Shown here piece by piece: positions 9,136-20,426 of a stretch of 64,000 nt of DNA. The DNA is taken from NCBI GenBank assembly GCA_014695255.1, contig JACJNX010000089.1:62001-126000 (forward strand), in the 5' to 3' direction. Source of the stretch: Cyanobacteria bacterium FACHB-63 (GTDB lineage: Bacteria > Cyanobacteriota > Cyanobacteriia > Leptolyngbyales > Leptolyngbyaceae). Both the position numbers and the translations under genes were made by a program. The notes under the pieces were generated by a model. The model ran no database searches. It had not been told where the DNA came from and saw only the letters and a list, made by a program, of their open reading frames with translations. Numbering within the stretch: position 1 is the stretch's first letter; each line of letters opens with the position of its first letter.

Positions 9136-9763
9136 ATGTTTAGCTTAGAAGAACTCTTTTACCGCGTCGATGACTTCTGCCAAGGTTTTGAACCGCGCTG
9201 GAAACAGCAATTGCTGACGCATCAATTACAGACTCGTCAACGGCATCGGCAGATGGGTCTGAGCGAAATCATTGTTTCAATGGCTGGCATTACCTCAATT
9301 GAAGTCAAAGAAAGTCTGGAAGACTTAGCGCTCCAGCTCCAAGCCGCAAAAACGTTGAAAGCCAAGGAGCGATTGCAAGTTCTGTACTGGCTGAAGCAAG
9401 ACAATCCGCCGAGTATTTTAACGATTTCCAAAGCCATCGACAAACATCGCAACACGCTGCAAACTTGGTTGATGCAATATCGAAGCGGCGGGATTGAGGC
9501 AATGCTGGAAGTCAAAAAATCGCCTGGAGGAGTGCGGGTGATTCCACAATTTTGCGGCGGATGAGAGTCGGTTTGGTCTTAAGACCCTGTTGGGACGATT
9601 GATCACCGCTTGCGGAGTCAAGCCCATCGGCACGTGGGAAGGGTTGTTACAAACGATGATGAACTTATTTAGTCACACCACCAATGAAGTTCGCTGGAAT
9701 TTAATGCGCTCTGTTTGGAGCGATCGGGCGTTGCTTTGGGATGCGTTGGTCGGGCAAGAATGA
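9136..9763 (+). pseudogene. Chimeric transposase relic: IS982-type head fused to IS630-type fragments
   Basis: The ATG at 9136 starts MFSLEELFYRVDDFCQGFEP, the head of an IS982-family transposase, which lasts about 48 codons. At 9280 the frame passes without interruption into MAGITSIEVKESLEDLALQL and KAIDKHRNTLQTWLMQYRSG, the helix-turn-helix N-terminus of an IS630-type transposase. It stops at 9562-9564. One frame over, from 9545, the text FAADESRFGLKTLLGRLITA holds the first catalytic Asp region of an IS630 DDE domain, then turns into unrelated sequence ending at 9763. Deletions and a frameshift have destroyed both elements. Confidence 0.72.
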
Positions 9764-9910
9764 GGTGTACGGTCTGACTCTATTGGAGCTTTGGGTGCTT
9801 GTGATTGATGCTTAAAGAGATCAGTCCATCAGCCATCGTTAGTCCTAAGCACTTAGTTTTAAACACTTAGTCTCTTGTAATGCAATATGTGAGAAGGAAG
9901 AGCCAGAGAA

Positions 9911-10231
9911 CTAGCTCGATTGCAGATCCGCCAATAGGAGATTTATTCGTTCTGCTACATCTGCTCTACCTTCTGCTGGAGCATCGCGCAGAAAGACATC
10001 AATAATAAACCAGCGGCATAAGAGCGGATCGATCGGTACGAGATGCAGCATCACCTGATTGAGCACTTCGGTGAGGAGTGCATCCGGTAGCCGACGCAGT
10101 TCATCGCGAATTACGATCGCTTCTTCCAGGTTTTGGCTCTGACCCACTTTCAGCACAGCTTTGACAACAGAATCGACTAAACGATTGAAATCTTCGGCGC
10201 TGAGTTCTTGATTGAGCGACTGACCTTTCAA
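9911..10231 (-). CDS. Small protein of unknown function
   Basis: This gives 106 residues when read from TTG at 10231; AAAGGA ends about 8 nt before that TTG, which supports the unusual start. The product is predicted all-helical and acidic (ELSAEDFNRLVDSVVKAVLK, ADVAERINLLLADL), with no signal peptide, membrane segment or Cys motif. I do not recognise the family. It lies divergent from the giant HAMP kinase gene, 270 bp apart. Confidence 0.6.
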   Translation of the reverse strand: MKGQSLNQELSAEDFNRLVDSVVKAVLKVGQSQNLEEAIVIRDELRRLPDALLTEVLNQVMLHLVPIDPLLCRWFIIDVFLRDAPAEGRADVAERINLLLADLQSS

Positions 10232-10501
10232 GAGATGATTCCTTTCTTCGTTGAATTAGCAGGGCTTAGGCTATTAATTTAGCGGAATGCTGAGCAAAAC
10301 ACTATATTACTCCCACTGGAAATCTTAATTGATAGCAGGAAGTTATCCTCCATCTGAAGATAGAAAGCAGCAAAATTACCTCTATTGGTAGAAGTCATCT
10401 ATGAACGTGGAAGATGGATAATGAGTTCGGAATACGTCTCTGGTACAGCATTGAAGCAGAGAAAATTCTGATTTTGGCCTAAACTATCAGTCCACCTTGC
10501 C

Positions 10502-13500
10502 ATGACAACCGCACCTCTCACCAGCGAACCGGATAATCTTGACCTTCAGCAGCTTTTCAGAACGCTGGTTGAAGTGAAAAAGGGCAACTTCTCCGTCCGA
10601 ATGCCGATCGACCAAACCGGAATTGCAGGGAAAATTGCCGATACGCTCAATGACATCATCGAGATGAATGAGCAAATGGCAACCGAGCTAGAGCATATCA
10701 GCACCGTGGTTGGCAAAGAAGGCAAAATTAGCGAGCGGGCTGCGATCGACAATGCGCGGGGAGCATGGAAGGCATCGATCGGCTCTGTGAATACGCTGAT
10801 TACAGACTTAGTACAGCCTATGACCGAGACGACGCGGGTGATTCGGGCAGTCGCGACCGGAAATTTGACTCAAACGATCGCAACTGAGATTGAGGGCAGA
10901 CCCCTACAAGGGGAATTTCTGCAAACGGCTCAAATCGTCAACACAATGGTGGATCAGCTTAATTCCTTTGCTTCGGAAGTGACGCGGGTGGCGCGGGAAG
11001 TGGGAACCGAAGGAATGTTGGGAGTGCAGGCAGATGTGCCCGGAGTCGCAGGTACATGGAAGGATTTGACCGATAGTGTGAACTCGATGGCGGGCAATCT
11101 CACGGCTCAAGTGCGGAACATTGCCGAAGTGACAACGGCGGTGGCAAATGGTGACCTATCAAAGAAAATTACGGTCGATGTCAAAGGTGAAATTCTAGAG
11201 TTGAAAAACACGATCAATACGATGGTGGATCAGCTCAATTCCTTCGCTTCGGAAGTGACGCGGGTGGCACGGGAAGTGGGAACCGAAGGAAAACTCGGAG
11301 TGCAAGCCGATGTCCGAGGAGTTGCTGGGACGTGGAAGGATCTCACGGATAGTGTGAACTCGATGGCGGGCAATCTCACGGCTCAAGTGCGGAACATTGC
11401 CGAAGTGACAACGGCGGTGGCAAATGGTGACCTATCGAAGAAAATTACGGTCGATGTCAAAGGTGAAATCCTAGAGTTGAAAAACACCGTTAATACAATG
11501 GTGGATCAGCTTAATTCTTTCGCTTCGGAAGTGACGCGGGTGGCACGGGAAGTGGGAGCAGAAGGAAAGCTTGGAGGTCAAGCGCAGGTCAAGGGGGTTG
11601 CCGGAACGTGGAAGGATCTCACTGACAGCGTGAACTTTATGGCGGGGAGTTTGACCGCACAAGTGCGGAACATTGCCGAAGTGACAACTGCGGTGGCAAA
11701 TGGTGACCTATCGAAGAAAATTACGGTCGATGTCAAAGGTGAAATTCTAGAGTTGAAGAACACCATCAACATCATGGTGGATCAACTTAACTCGTTTGCT
11801 TCGGAAGTGACGCGGGTGGCGCGGGAAGTGGGAACCGAAGGTAAGTTAGGGGTGCAAGCTCAAGTGCGTGGCGTTGCCGGAACCTGGAAGGATCTGACCG
11901 ACAGTGTGAACTTCATGGCAGGTAATTTAACCGCACAGGTAAGAAACATTGCCGAAGTAACCACAGCCGTTGCAAATGGAGATCTATCGAAGAAAATCAC
12001 GGTCGATGTCAAAGGTGAAATTCTCGAACTGAAGAACACGATCAACACAATGGTGGATCAACTCAGTTCATTTGCCTCAGAAGTCACGCGGGTGGCGCGA
12101 GAAGTGGGTTCTGAAGGAAAACTTGGGGTGCAAGCTGATGTCCGAGGGGTTGCTGGGACGTGGAAGGATTTGACTGATAGTGTGAACTTCATGGCAGGGA
12201 GTTTAACCGCCCAGGTAAGAAACATTGCAGCCGTGACAACTGCGGTCGCGAATGGTGACCTATCGAAGAAAATTACGGTCGATGTCAAAGGTGAAATTCT
12301 AGAGTTGAAAAACACCGTCAATACAATGGTGGATCAACTCAATTCGTTTGCTTCCGAAGTCACCCGCGTGGCTCGTGAAGTGGGTTCCGAAGGAAAATTA
12401 GGAGTACAAGCAGAGGTCAAGGGTGTTGCCGGAACGTGGAAGGATCTCACTGACAGCGTGAACTTCATGGCGGGAAGTTTAACCGCACAGGTGAGAAACA
12501 TCGCTGAAGTGACAACTGCGGTGGCAAATGGCGACCTATCGAAGAAAATCACCGTCGATGTCAAAGGTGAAATCCTAGAGTTGAAAAACACCATCAATAC
12601 GATGGTGGATCAACTTAACTCGTTCGCGTCTGAAGTCACCCGAGTTGCCCGCGAAGTGGGAACCGAAGGAAAGTTGGGTGTGCAAGCCTATGTCCGGGGT
12701 GTGGGTGGCACGTGGAAAGATTTGACCGATAACGTCAATCTGATGGCAGGCAATCTCACAGCACAGGTACGGAACATTGCAGAAGTGGCAACTGCGATCG
12801 CGAATGGCAATCTATCCAAAAAGATCACCGTCGATGTCAAAGGAGAAATCCTCGATCTGAAAAATACCATCAACACAATGGTCGATCAGTTGAGTTCCTT
12901 TGCATCGGAAGTCACACGGGTTGCCCGTGAAGTGGGGACTGAAGGGAAATTAGGCGGTCAAGCGCAAGTCGTTGGAGTCGCTGGAACCTGGAAGGATCTC
13001 ACAGATAACGTGAACTCGATGGCAAGCAACCTCACGGCTCAAGTGCGAGGCATTGCAAGAGTGGTGACTGCGGTTGCTAACGGAAACTTGAAGCTCAAGT
13101 TAATGCTCGATGCCAAAGGTGAAATCGAAACCTTAGCCGACACGATTAACGAAATGATTGATACGTTGGCAACGTTTGCAGAACAGGTCACCACCGTCGC
13201 GCGAGAAGTGGGAAGTGAAGGCAAACTGGGGGGACAAGCGAAAGTTCCGGGAGCATCGGGAACGTGGCGCGACTTGACCGACAACGTGAATGAACTCGCA
13301 GCGAATTTGACAACGCAAGTAAGAGCGATCGCTGAAGTCGCAACGGCGGTTACGAAGGGAGATTTAACGCGATCGATTTCGGTTGAAGCAAAAGGAGAAG
13401 TCGCGGTTCTCAAAGACAACATCAACCAGATGATCGCCAACCTGCGCGAAACGACGCAAAAGAACACTGAACAAGACTGGCTCAAAACCAACTTGGCGAA

Positions 13501-16330
13501 GTTCACTCGAATGCTGCAAGGTCAGCGCGATCTAGAAACGGTTTCCAAACTGATTCTGTCGGAATTGGCTCCCTTGGTTTCGGCGCAACACGGTGTCTTT
13601 TATCTGATGGAAGCTAGCGAGAATCATGTATCTTATCTCAAGTTACTCAGCACCTACGCTTATCGAGAACGCAAGCACTTAGGAAACCGCTTCCAACTGG
13701 GAGAAGGACTCATCGGGCAATGTGCTTTGGAAAAAGAGCGCATTTTGCTCACCGAAGTTCCGCCGGAATATATCAAAATCAGTTCGGGATTGGGCGAAGC
13801 GTCTCCATTAAATGCAGTGGCGCTGCCTGTGTTATTTGAAGGGCAGGTGACGGCTGTGATCGAGCTTGCCTCGTTCTCTCGGTTTAGCGATATTCACTTG
13901 ACCTTCTTTGACCAGTTGACTGAGAGTATTGCGATCGTACTCAATACGATCGCGGCGAGTATGCGAACCGAAGAACTCCTCAAACAGTCGCAATCTTTGG
14001 CAGAAGAACTTCAAAGTCAACAGAAAGAACTCACAGAAACCAATCAACGATTAGAACAACAAGCCCAATCGCTGAAAGCTTCTGAAGAACTCCTCAAAAA
14101 TCAACAGGAGCAGCTCCAGCAAACCAATGAAGAACTCCAGGAAAAAGCAGAGCTGTTAGCGGTGCAAAACCGGGAAGTTGAGCGCAAAAATCAAGAGATT
14201 GAGCAGGCGCGTCGATCGTTGGAAGAAAAAGCCGAACAACTTGCCTTGAGTTCTAAATACAAGTCTGAGTTTCTGGCAAATATGTCCCACGAGCTGCGAA
14301 CGCCGCTCAATAGTCTATTGATTCTTGCTCGTCTCTTTGCCGACAACACTGAGGGCAATCTAACGGATAAGCAGATCGAGTATGCCCGAACTATTCATTC
14401 TTCTGGAAACGATTTGCTGGGGCTAATTAATGACATTCTTGATCTCGCGAAAATCGAATCGGGAACAATGTCGCTCGATCCAGAACCCATGACATTTACT
14501 GATCTGCGGAACCATCTCGATCGTACCTTCCGGCAAGTTGCCCAAGATCGCAGTCTTGATTTCCAGATGCACTTTGAGCCGCAGTTGCCGCGCAGCGTGT
14601 ACACCGATGCCAAACGGTTACAGCAAGTGCTGAAAAACTTGCTCTCGAATGCTTTCAAGTTTACTGAACAAGGTCAAGTGAGCCTCAGAGTGAGTCTTGC
14701 AACTGCGGGCTGGAGTTTTGATCAAGAAATCCTAAATCGTGCCGATCGTGTGATTGCCTTTGCAGTTTCTGACACTGGAATTGGCATCGCCCCGAACAAA
14801 CAACAGGTGATCTTTGAAGCATTTCAGCAGGCAGATGGAACTACATCTCGCAAGTACGGCGGTACAGGCTTAGGCTTATCGATCAGTCGGGAAATTGCTC
14901 GATTGTTGGGTGGCGAAATTCAATTGCAAAGCGAACTAGGGCGGGGAAGTACGTTTACGCTATATCTCCCCCAAAGTGATGGCGGACGTTGGGACTCATC
15001 TAGGTTTGAATCAGCGATCTCCGCTTCCCAGCCTTCGATATCTCGGTCTGCGGCAATGCGATCAGCCGCCGCAGCTTCTACCAACAATCCGTCAGAAACA
15101 GCAATTACGGTGCTTGAGCGAGCGATCGAAGATGACCGAGAAGGCATTCAGCCTGAAGACTTGACCTTGCTGATTATCGAAGACGATGCGAATTTCGCTC
15201 GCATTCTACTGGATTTAGCACGGCAGCAGGGCTTCAAAGGCATCGTTGCAACGCGTGGCAATGTTGGTTTAGAACTAGCACAACAGTTCAAGCCTACAGC
15301 AATCATGCTCGACATTCGCCTGCCCGTTCTGGATGGTTGGACGGTGTTGGATCGGCTGAAGCATCACAATGACACTCGCCATATTCCCGTTCACATCATG
15401 TCCGTCGAGGAAGGCTTACAGCGGAGTTTACGGCAGGGTGCGATCGCTTACCTGCAAAAGCCAGTGAACAGTGAGTCTCTACTCAATGCCTTGGCGAGCA
15501 TCAAAGAATTCGTTGAGCGTCCCATGAAGAGTTTGCTGGTTGTGGAAGATGATGACGTGCAACGTCGAAGTGTTGTTGAGTTGATTGGCAATACGGATGT
15601 AATCAGTACGGCTGTAGGAACTGGGGCAGAAGCGCTAGAAATGCTGCGATCGCAACGCTTTGATTGTCTTGTTCTAGATCTAGGGCTGCCCGATATGGAT
15701 GGGTTTGCCTTCCTTGAGCAAGTCAAGCAAGAGCAGAGCCTCATCCATTTACCCATTATCATCTACACCGGAAAGGAACTCACTGCCCAAGAAGAACGAG
15801 AACTGCGGCGCATTTCGGACACCATTATTCTCAAGGATGTGCGATCGCCAGAACGCTTGCTTGATGAGACTGCCTTGTTCCTGCATCGGGTACAAGCGAA
15901 CTTACCGGAACTGCAACGACAGATGCTAGAGCGATCTCAGCAGCAGGATACTACACTTGCAGGCAAGAAAATTCTCATCGTGGATGACGATATGCGGAAT
16001 ATCTTTGCCTTAACGAGTGTACTAGAGCGTTATCAGATAGAAATTGTCTATGCAGAAAATGGTCGAGAAGGCATTACAATGCTGCAAGAGCATCCAAGTA
16101 TTGATTTAGTATTGATGGATGTGATGATGCCGGAAATGGATGGCTATGAAACAACCCGCGCGATTCGACAAGTCAACCAGTTTTCAGACTTGCCGATCAT
16201 TGCACTGACCGCAAAAGCAATGCGGGGCGATCGAGAAAAATGTATGGAAGCCGGAGCATCAGACTACATCACTAAGCCTGTCGAAACTGATCAACTCCTC
16301 TCCGTACTTCGAGTTTGGCTCCAGCGCTAG
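10502..16330 (+). CDS. Soluble poly-HAMP hybrid histidine kinase with three receiver domains
   Basis: This protein has 1942 residues and no transmembrane segment, so it is probably cytoplasmic. Residues 1-146 are a divergent HAMP-like region; 147-974 are nine tandem 92-residue HAMP-type repeats; about 997-1155 is a GAF domain; about 1157-1250 is a Gln/Glu-rich coiled coil. The HisKA phospho-acceptor is His1263 in [10 protein letters not shown], followed by a complete HATPase ([16 protein letters not shown]). Three receivers follow with Asp1604, Asp1726 and Asp1873; receiver 2 lacks a conventional switch region. The repeats resemble fungal group III (Nik1/Os-1) kinases, which sense osmotic stress; the same stimulus here is inference. 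No separate output gene is adjacent on this strand. Confidence 0.9.
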   Translation: MTTAPLTSEPDNLDLQQLFRTLVEVKKGNFSVRMPIDQTGIAGKIADTLNDIIEMNEQMATELEHISTVVGKEGKISERAAIDNARGAWKASIGSVNTLITDLVQPMTETTRVIRAVATGNLTQTIATEIEGRPLQGEFLQTAQIVNTMVDQLNSFASEVTRVAREVGTEGMLGVQADVPGVAGTWKDLTDSVNSMAGNLTAQVRNIAEVTTAVANGDLSKKITVDVKGEILELKNTINTMVDQLNSFASEVTRVAREVGTEGKLGVQADVRGVAGTWKDLTDSVNSMAGNLTAQVRNIAEVTTAVANGDLSKKITVDVKGEILELKNTVNTMVDQLNSFASEVTRVAREVGAEGKLGGQAQVKGVAGTWKDLTDSVNFMAGSLTAQVRNIAEVTTAVANGDLSKKITVDVKGEILELKNTINIMVDQLNSFASEVTRVAREVGTEGKLGVQAQVRGVAGTWKDLTDSVNFMAGNLTAQVRNIAEVTTAVANGDLSKKITVDVKGEILELKNTINTMVDQLSSFASEVTRVAREVGSEGKLGVQADVRGVAGTWKDLTDSVNFMAGSLTAQVRNIAAVTTAVANGDLSKKITVDVKGEILELKNTVNTMVDQLNSFASEVTRVAREVGSEGKLGVQAEVKGVAGTWKDLTDSVNFMAGSLTAQVRNIAEVTTAVANGDLSKKITVDVKGEILELKNTINTMVDQLNSFASEVTRVAREVGTEGKLGVQAYVRGVGGTWKDLTDNVNLMAGNLTAQVRNIAEVATAIANGNLSKKITVDVKGEILDLKNTINTMVDQLSSFASEVTRVAREVGTEGKLGGQAQVVGVAGTWKDLTDNVNSMASNLTAQVRGIARVVTAVANGNLKLKLMLDAKGEIETLADTINEMIDTLATFAEQVTTVAREVGSEGKLGGQAKVPGASGTWRDLTDNVNELAANLTTQVRAIAEVATAVTKGDLTRSISVEAKGEVAVLKDNINQMIANLRETTQKNTEQDWLKTNLAKFTRMLQGQRDLETVSKLILSELAPLVSAQHGVFYLMEASENHVSYLKLLSTYAYRERKHLGNRFQLGEGLIGQCALEKERILLTEVPPEYIKISSGLGEASPLNAVALPVLFEGQVTAVIELASFSRFSDIHLTFFDQLTESIAIVLNTIAASMRTEELLKQSQSLAEELQSQQKELTETNQRLEQQAQSLKASEELLKNQQEQLQQTNEELQEKAELLAVQNREVERKNQEIEQARRSLEEKAEQLALSSKYKSEFLANMSHELRTPLNSLLILARLFADNTEGNLTDKQIEYARTIHSSGNDLLGLINDILDLAKIESGTMSLDPEPMTFTDLRNHLDRTFRQVAQDRSLDFQMHFEPQLPRSVYTDAKRLQQVLKNLLSNAFKFTEQGQVSLRVSLATAGWSFDQEILNRADRVIAFAVSDTGIGIAPNKQQVIFEAFQQADGTTSRKYGGTGLGLSISREIARLLGGEIQLQSELGRGSTFTLYLPQSDGGRWDSSRFESAISASQPSISRSAAMRSAAAASTNNPSETAITVLERAIEDDREGIQPEDLTLLIIEDDANFARILLDLARQQGFKGIVATRGNVGLELAQQFKPTAIMLDIRLPVLDGWTVLDRLKHHNDTRHIPVHIMSVEEGLQRSLRQGAIAYLQKPVNSESLLNALASIKEFVERPMKSLLVVEDDDVQRRSVVELIGNTDVISTAVGTGAEALEMLRSQRFDCLVLDLGLPDMDGFAFLEQVKQEQSLIHLPIIIYTGKELTAQEERELRRISDTIILKDVRSPERLLDETALFLHRVQANLPELQRQMLERSQQQDTTLAGKKILIVDDDMRNIFALTSVLERYQIEIVYAENGREGITMLQEHPSIDLVLMDVMMPEMDGYETTRAIRQVNQFSDLPIIALTAKAMRGDREKCMEAGASDYITKPVETDQLLSVLRVWLQR
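10940..13423 (+). repeat. Nine tandem 276-bp repeats encoding HAMP units
   Basis: Each unit is 92 codons and begins N-(T/I/E)-M-(V/I)-D. Unit borders are 10940, 11216, 11492, 11768, 12044, 12320, 12596, 12872 and 13148. Units 1-6 are nearly identical in protein ([42 protein letters not shown]) and share long identical DNA runs; units 7-9 diverge step by step. Substitutions cluster at the same few positions. Recent duplication or gene conversion in the front units is the likely cause. Confidence 0.95.
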
Positions 16331-16426
16331 TTCTATAACCGTCGAGGCGTTCAGAATGACTTGATTGAATCGTTCTAGGCTCTTTGTCATGATGAAACTC
16401 CTTGTACAGAATGTGTGTATAGGAAA

Positions 16427-16449
16427 CCTGAATCGCAAAGCGATTCAGG
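16427..16449. terminator. Hairpin between convergent kinase genes
   Basis: CCTGAATCGC and GCGATTCAGG form a perfect 10-bp stem with an AAA loop. It lies between the ends of the two convergent kinase genes (16330 and 16538). No strong T-run follows on either strand, so it may block transcription weakly or act as an mRNA 3' end stabiliser. Confidence 0.45.
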
Positions 16450-16537
16450 TCGTTGGGAAGAGTAGAAGTTGCTCCGCAAGAGACGAAGCTGAATTTGATC
16501 GGGAGCTTTATTGAGGAGGTAAACATTTAGCAGCAGT

Positions 16538-19500
16538 TCAGTCTTCTTGCGCTTCCTGAGAAAGCTCAGCAATTTCATCAAAACAGAACTTATGAACTAA
16601 TTCCGTTAATACAGTTGCTAGATTAGAGTCTGGAGATTGTTGAACTAACTGTAAGATTCGATCAGCATCGACAGCAAGCGAGGCTTGATGCAGTTCTGCA
16701 ATCCAATCTGGGCGCATTGCCGCGAGCATTGAGCGGGTTAATGTTAACTCATGGGATGAATCAATTGGATGTTCGTTATCTTCTTCGTACAGATAGTTCA
16801 CCCCAAGGTGTTGAGCGAGTTTCTCAAATAAGTGAGCTTCTCGAAAGGGTTTTGCCAAAAAATCATCGCAACCAGCCGCCAGAACTGAAGCGCGTTGCTC
16901 TTCAAAGGCACTGGCGGTTAATGCCAGAATCTTTGACCGGGTTTGAGCCGATTCTAGCGCCCGAATTTGCCGAGTTGCCTCATAGCCATTCATGATCGGC
17001 ATTCGCATATCCATCAAAATTAGGTGCGGTTGCCATTGTTGCCACTGTGCGATTGCATCTTCTCCATTTACTGCTGATTGCGTTTCAAATCCCACCATTG
17101 TTAACAATTGCTCGACAAAATCTCGATTCTCAGGGCGATCGTCAACGACTAAAATTCGATACTGGGGTTGCTGCGGTGCCAGTTGCAGCACTCGTTTTGA
17201 AGTCGAGGTGGGTGCAACTTCTGCCGGATTCGCGATCGCGATTTGAACGTCAAAGGAAAACGTTGATCCTTGTCCCACGGTTGATTCAATGTGCATCTCT
17301 CCACCCATCAATCGCACAAATCGGCGACTAATGGTTAACCCAAGTCCTGTGCCTTCTCGCAATTGAGAACCGCTACTGGTTTGGATAAACGGGCGAAATA
17401 GCTGGTCAAATTCTTCTGGAGCAATTCCCTGCCCCGTATCTTGAACTTTGAATTGAAGCGCTAATTCTGACTGCACGGTAGCTTCTAGCGTAATACTGCC
17501 ACTGTCTGTAAACTTCATTGCATTGCTCAGCAAATTGATTAAGACTTGGCGTAGCTTGTTTTCATCGGTTTGAATATACTGAGGAAGATTGGGCGCGATC
17601 GCAAAATTCAACGCGAGTTTCTTTGCTTTTGCTCGAATCAAGAACATCTCTTTTAGCGTCTGTAAAAGATGATGCAGATCAAAAGAAACTACATTCAAAG
17701 TCGTTCTTCCTGCTTCGATCTTCGACATTTCTAACACATCGTTGATTAAATTCAGCAAGTGTTCGCCACTGCGATTGATAATGGCAAGGGAATCCCGTTG
17801 ACGATCAGGAAGGGCAGCATCGCGTTCGATCAATTGCGAAAACCCTAGAATTGCATTCAACGGTGTGCGTAATTCGTGGCTCATGTTGGCTAAGAATGCG
17901 CTTTTTGCTAGATTCGCTGCCTCAGCCGCTTCTTTGGCAATGCGTAAATCGGTTTCGGCGATGTGTCTTGCTCGTCCGATCGCGATCAGTTCGCTCACCA
18001 GTTTGAGACAGTTGATATCTTCTTGACTCCAATCTTTCTGAAAATGAACTGTGTCGATTGCCAAAAATCCAGTCACCTGACCGCGATAGATCACCGGAAC
18101 TCCCAGCGCTGATTGAATCGACTGACGAGCAAATAGCTGTCGCTCGGCTCCTTCCGGCATCGTCTGAACATTCACCGTTTGCAGGGCTTGTCCTGATAGA
18201 AACTGTTGATGCAAGTGTGGATGCTCAAAAACGCTCGACCCTCTTGCTTCCGGTGTTAGTGGGGCAATTCCGTCACCACACCATTCGTAAACTAATTGGC
18301 ATCTCGTCTGGTTAACGTCGTACTCGAAGATTGCGCCTCGTTCTGCGCCAATATGGCGTGCGATCGATTCTAAAGCAATATGAATCGCAGTTTCTGCATC
18401 CTGGTCAATAAACTGCCGAGAGAGAGAGCTGAGTAAATGCTCTAACCTGGCTCGACGTTGCAGGGCTTTTTCGGCAGCTTTGCGATCGCTAATATCTCGC
18501 ACCATCGCTAAAACATGCGGCTTTCCGTTGTAAATACAGGTTGTTCCTTTGACTTCAATATCAATCAGACTGCCATCTTTACGAACATCAACTGCTTCAC
18601 CGCAGAACTGCTGTTTTAACGTCATTGCTTCGACAAAGCTATGAAACACCGGCAGACTGTCCGGATGAATATACTGTAGTGGATGTAACGCTAAAAACTC
18701 CTCGTAAGAGTACCCATGCATTTGACAAGTGGCAGGATTTACTTCAACCACACTCATGGCTTCAAGATCCATGATGAACAAAGCATCAGTAATCGCCTCA
18801 AAGATAGTGCGGTACTGTGCTTCTTTTTCCTGTAAGGCTTTTTGTTGAGCTTGCAATAGTGCATTTTGATGCAGCAACATTGCTTCAGCTTGTTTTTGCT
18901 CAGTGATATCGGTTTTAGTTCCAATCCATTCTTGAATGTTGCCTTGCTCATCGAGGATAGGCACGCCCCGAACTGAAAATAATCGATACTCGCCGGATGC
19001 CACTTGAATGCGTTGCTCTACTTCGTAGACTTTTCCAGAGCGAACTGCTTCTAACCAAACTTCTGCGGTCCTAGCCCGATCGTCTGGGTGAATGCTCTCT
19101 AACCATCCCCAACCATTCGCACTAGCTTGGCTGCGCCCGGTTAGTGCACACCAAAGGGGAATATCTTCGACGACTTCTCCCACCGCGTTGGTCATCCAAA
19201 CGGCTTGAGCCGTTGCCGTCACGAAAGCCCGATACCGCGCTTCACTCAAACGCAAGGCTTCTTCGGTTAATTTACGATCGTGGATGTCTCGCGCTACGCC
19301 AACGATTTGTAGTTCTCCGTCCGCTCCCAAAGTAGGCGCAACGTTGACGACTTGCCATCGAAAGCTGCCGTCTTTGTAGCGCGATCGACATTCAAGCCCA
19401 GTCTGTGGCTCATGGGTCTCGACCATCTGTTGATTCTGCTCGAAACACAGCTCAGCATCATCAGGATGCAGAAATTGAGTAAACGGCTTACCAATCATTT

Positions 19501-20422
19501 CTTCGGGTAAGTAGCCCATGACGTTAGTAACGTTCGGCGAGACGTAGCTAAAAATTCCCTCGGGCGTATTGACAAATAAAATATCATTTGCGTTTTCTAC
19601 AATGGTGCGAAAGTGTTGTTCGCTACGTTGTAAAGCCGCCTCGGTTTGCTTGCGATCGCTAATATCTCGAAAGAATGAGATGCGCCCATAATACTCGCCT
19701 GTAGAAGATCTAACAGCTTTACTATGACGTTCGATCGTCCGCCCATCTTTCAACGAAAGCTCATCGTGAAGTACTTCGTCTAAGTTTTGATAAAGCGCTT
19801 CGATGCGTGCTAAAAAGGCTTCTGGATCTTCAAGCTGGTCGGCAACCATTTCGGCAATCTGTCGAGAATTTTGAGTTGGCAAAATTCCAGGTAATCGCCA
19901 GATGTCGCAAAACGTTTGATTGTAATCGACAATATTGCGGTGTTCATCTGCTACTAAGATGCCATCGATTGATGCTTCCTGTTGAGCTTTCAGTAGAGCA
20001 TTGCTACGACGAAGTTGCTCTTCAATAGCTTTCTGTTCGGTGATATCTCGCAGAATCGTGGAGACAAATTTGAGTGATCCATCTGGATTTTTATGCGTCA
20101 CAATGATTTGAGAAGCTGGAATTTCTCGCTTATCTTGCGCGACAAGAACCGTTTCCCCAATCCAGATGCCGTCTCGAAGGGCGATCGGAAAAGCTTCTTC
20201 AAACAAAACTTGAGCTGCTTCGGGCGGATGATATTCTGCAATAGTTTTATGTGATAAGTCTTCGGTATTGCCAAATCCTAATGTTCGACGTGCAGCCTGA
20301 TTGAAATAGAGGGTCTGTCCGGTTGCATTGGCAATGCCAATTAGATCCACAGCGGATTCTAAAACCGTAATTAAGTCTTCACGTTGCAGTTGTTGAGTTT
20401 GAGAGGTTAATGCTTCACTCAT
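16538..20422 (-). CDS. Multi-PAS hybrid sensor histidine kinase
   Basis: This 1294-residue protein has no transmembrane segments. Five PAS domains lie between about residues 14 and 640 (for example starting RSEQHFRTIVENANDILFV and KEAQYRTIFEAITDALFIMD). A GAF domain follows at about 650-810. HisKA has His849 in [16 protein letters not shown], then a HATPase with DTGQGIAPEE and GTGLGLTISR. The receiver has Asp1138 in LILMDMRMP. A roughly 100-residue tail after the receiver is weakly helical and may be a decayed Hpt. It starts 4 nt after the stop of the upstream response regulator, with AAGGA overlapping that stop, so the two are translationally coupled and probably partners. Confidence 0.9.
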   Translation of the reverse strand: MSEALTSQTQQLQREDLITVLESAVDLIGIANATGQTLYFNQAARRTLGFGNTEDLSHKTIAEYHPPEAAQVLFEEAFPIALRDGIWIGETVLVAQDKREIPASQIIVTHKNPDGSLKFVSTILRDITEQKAIEEQLRRSNALLKAQQEASIDGILVADEHRNIVDYNQTFCDIWRLPGILPTQNSRQIAEMVADQLEDPEAFLARIEALYQNLDEVLHDELSLKDGRTIERHSKAVRSSTGEYYGRISFFRDISDRKQTEAALQRSEQHFRTIVENANDILFVNTPEGIFSYVSPNVTNVMGYLPEEMIGKPFTQFLHPDDAELCFEQNQQMVETHEPQTGLECRSRYKDGSFRWQVVNVAPTLGADGELQIVGVARDIHDRKLTEEALRLSEARYRAFVTATAQAVWMTNAVGEVVEDIPLWCALTGRSQASANGWGWLESIHPDDRARTAEVWLEAVRSGKVYEVEQRIQVASGEYRLFSVRGVPILDEQGNIQEWIGTKTDITEQKQAEAMLLHQNALLQAQQKALQEKEAQYRTIFEAITDALFIMDLEAMSVVEVNPATCQMHGYSYEEFLALHPLQYIHPDSLPVFHSFVEAMTLKQQFCGEAVDVRKDGSLIDIEVKGTTCIYNGKPHVLAMVRDISDRKAAEKALQRRARLEHLLSSLSRQFIDQDAETAIHIALESIARHIGAERGAIFEYDVNQTRCQLVYEWCGDGIAPLTPEARGSSVFEHPHLHQQFLSGQALQTVNVQTMPEGAERQLFARQSIQSALGVPVIYRGQVTGFLAIDTVHFQKDWSQEDINCLKLVSELIAIGRARHIAETDLRIAKEAAEAANLAKSAFLANMSHELRTPLNAILGFSQLIERDAALPDRQRDSLAIINRSGEHLLNLINDVLEMSKIEAGRTTLNVVSFDLHHLLQTLKEMFLIRAKAKKLALNFAIAPNLPQYIQTDENKLRQVLINLLSNAMKFTDSGSITLEATVQSELALQFKVQDTGQGIAPEEFDQLFRPFIQTSSGSQLREGTGLGLTISRRFVRLMGGEMHIESTVGQGSTFSFDVQIAIANPAEVAPTSTSKRVLQLAPQQPQYRILVVDDRPENRDFVEQLLTMVGFETQSAVNGEDAIAQWQQWQPHLILMDMRMPIMNGYEATRQIRALESAQTRSKILALTASAFEEQRASVLAAGCDDFLAKPFREAHLFEKLAQHLGVNYLYEEDNEHPIDSSHELTLTRSMLAAMRPDWIAELHQASLAVDADRILQLVQQSPDSNLATVLTELVHKFCFDEIAELSQEAQED

Positions 20423-20426
20423 GAAT

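Noticed and set aside
10940..13423. CRISPR-like array
   Set aside because: Repeats are 276 bp, contiguous and coding; there are no spacers.
10546..13506. Repeated antisense frames across the HAMP repeats
   Set aside because: They are mirror images of the 276-bp repeat and have no start signals of their own.
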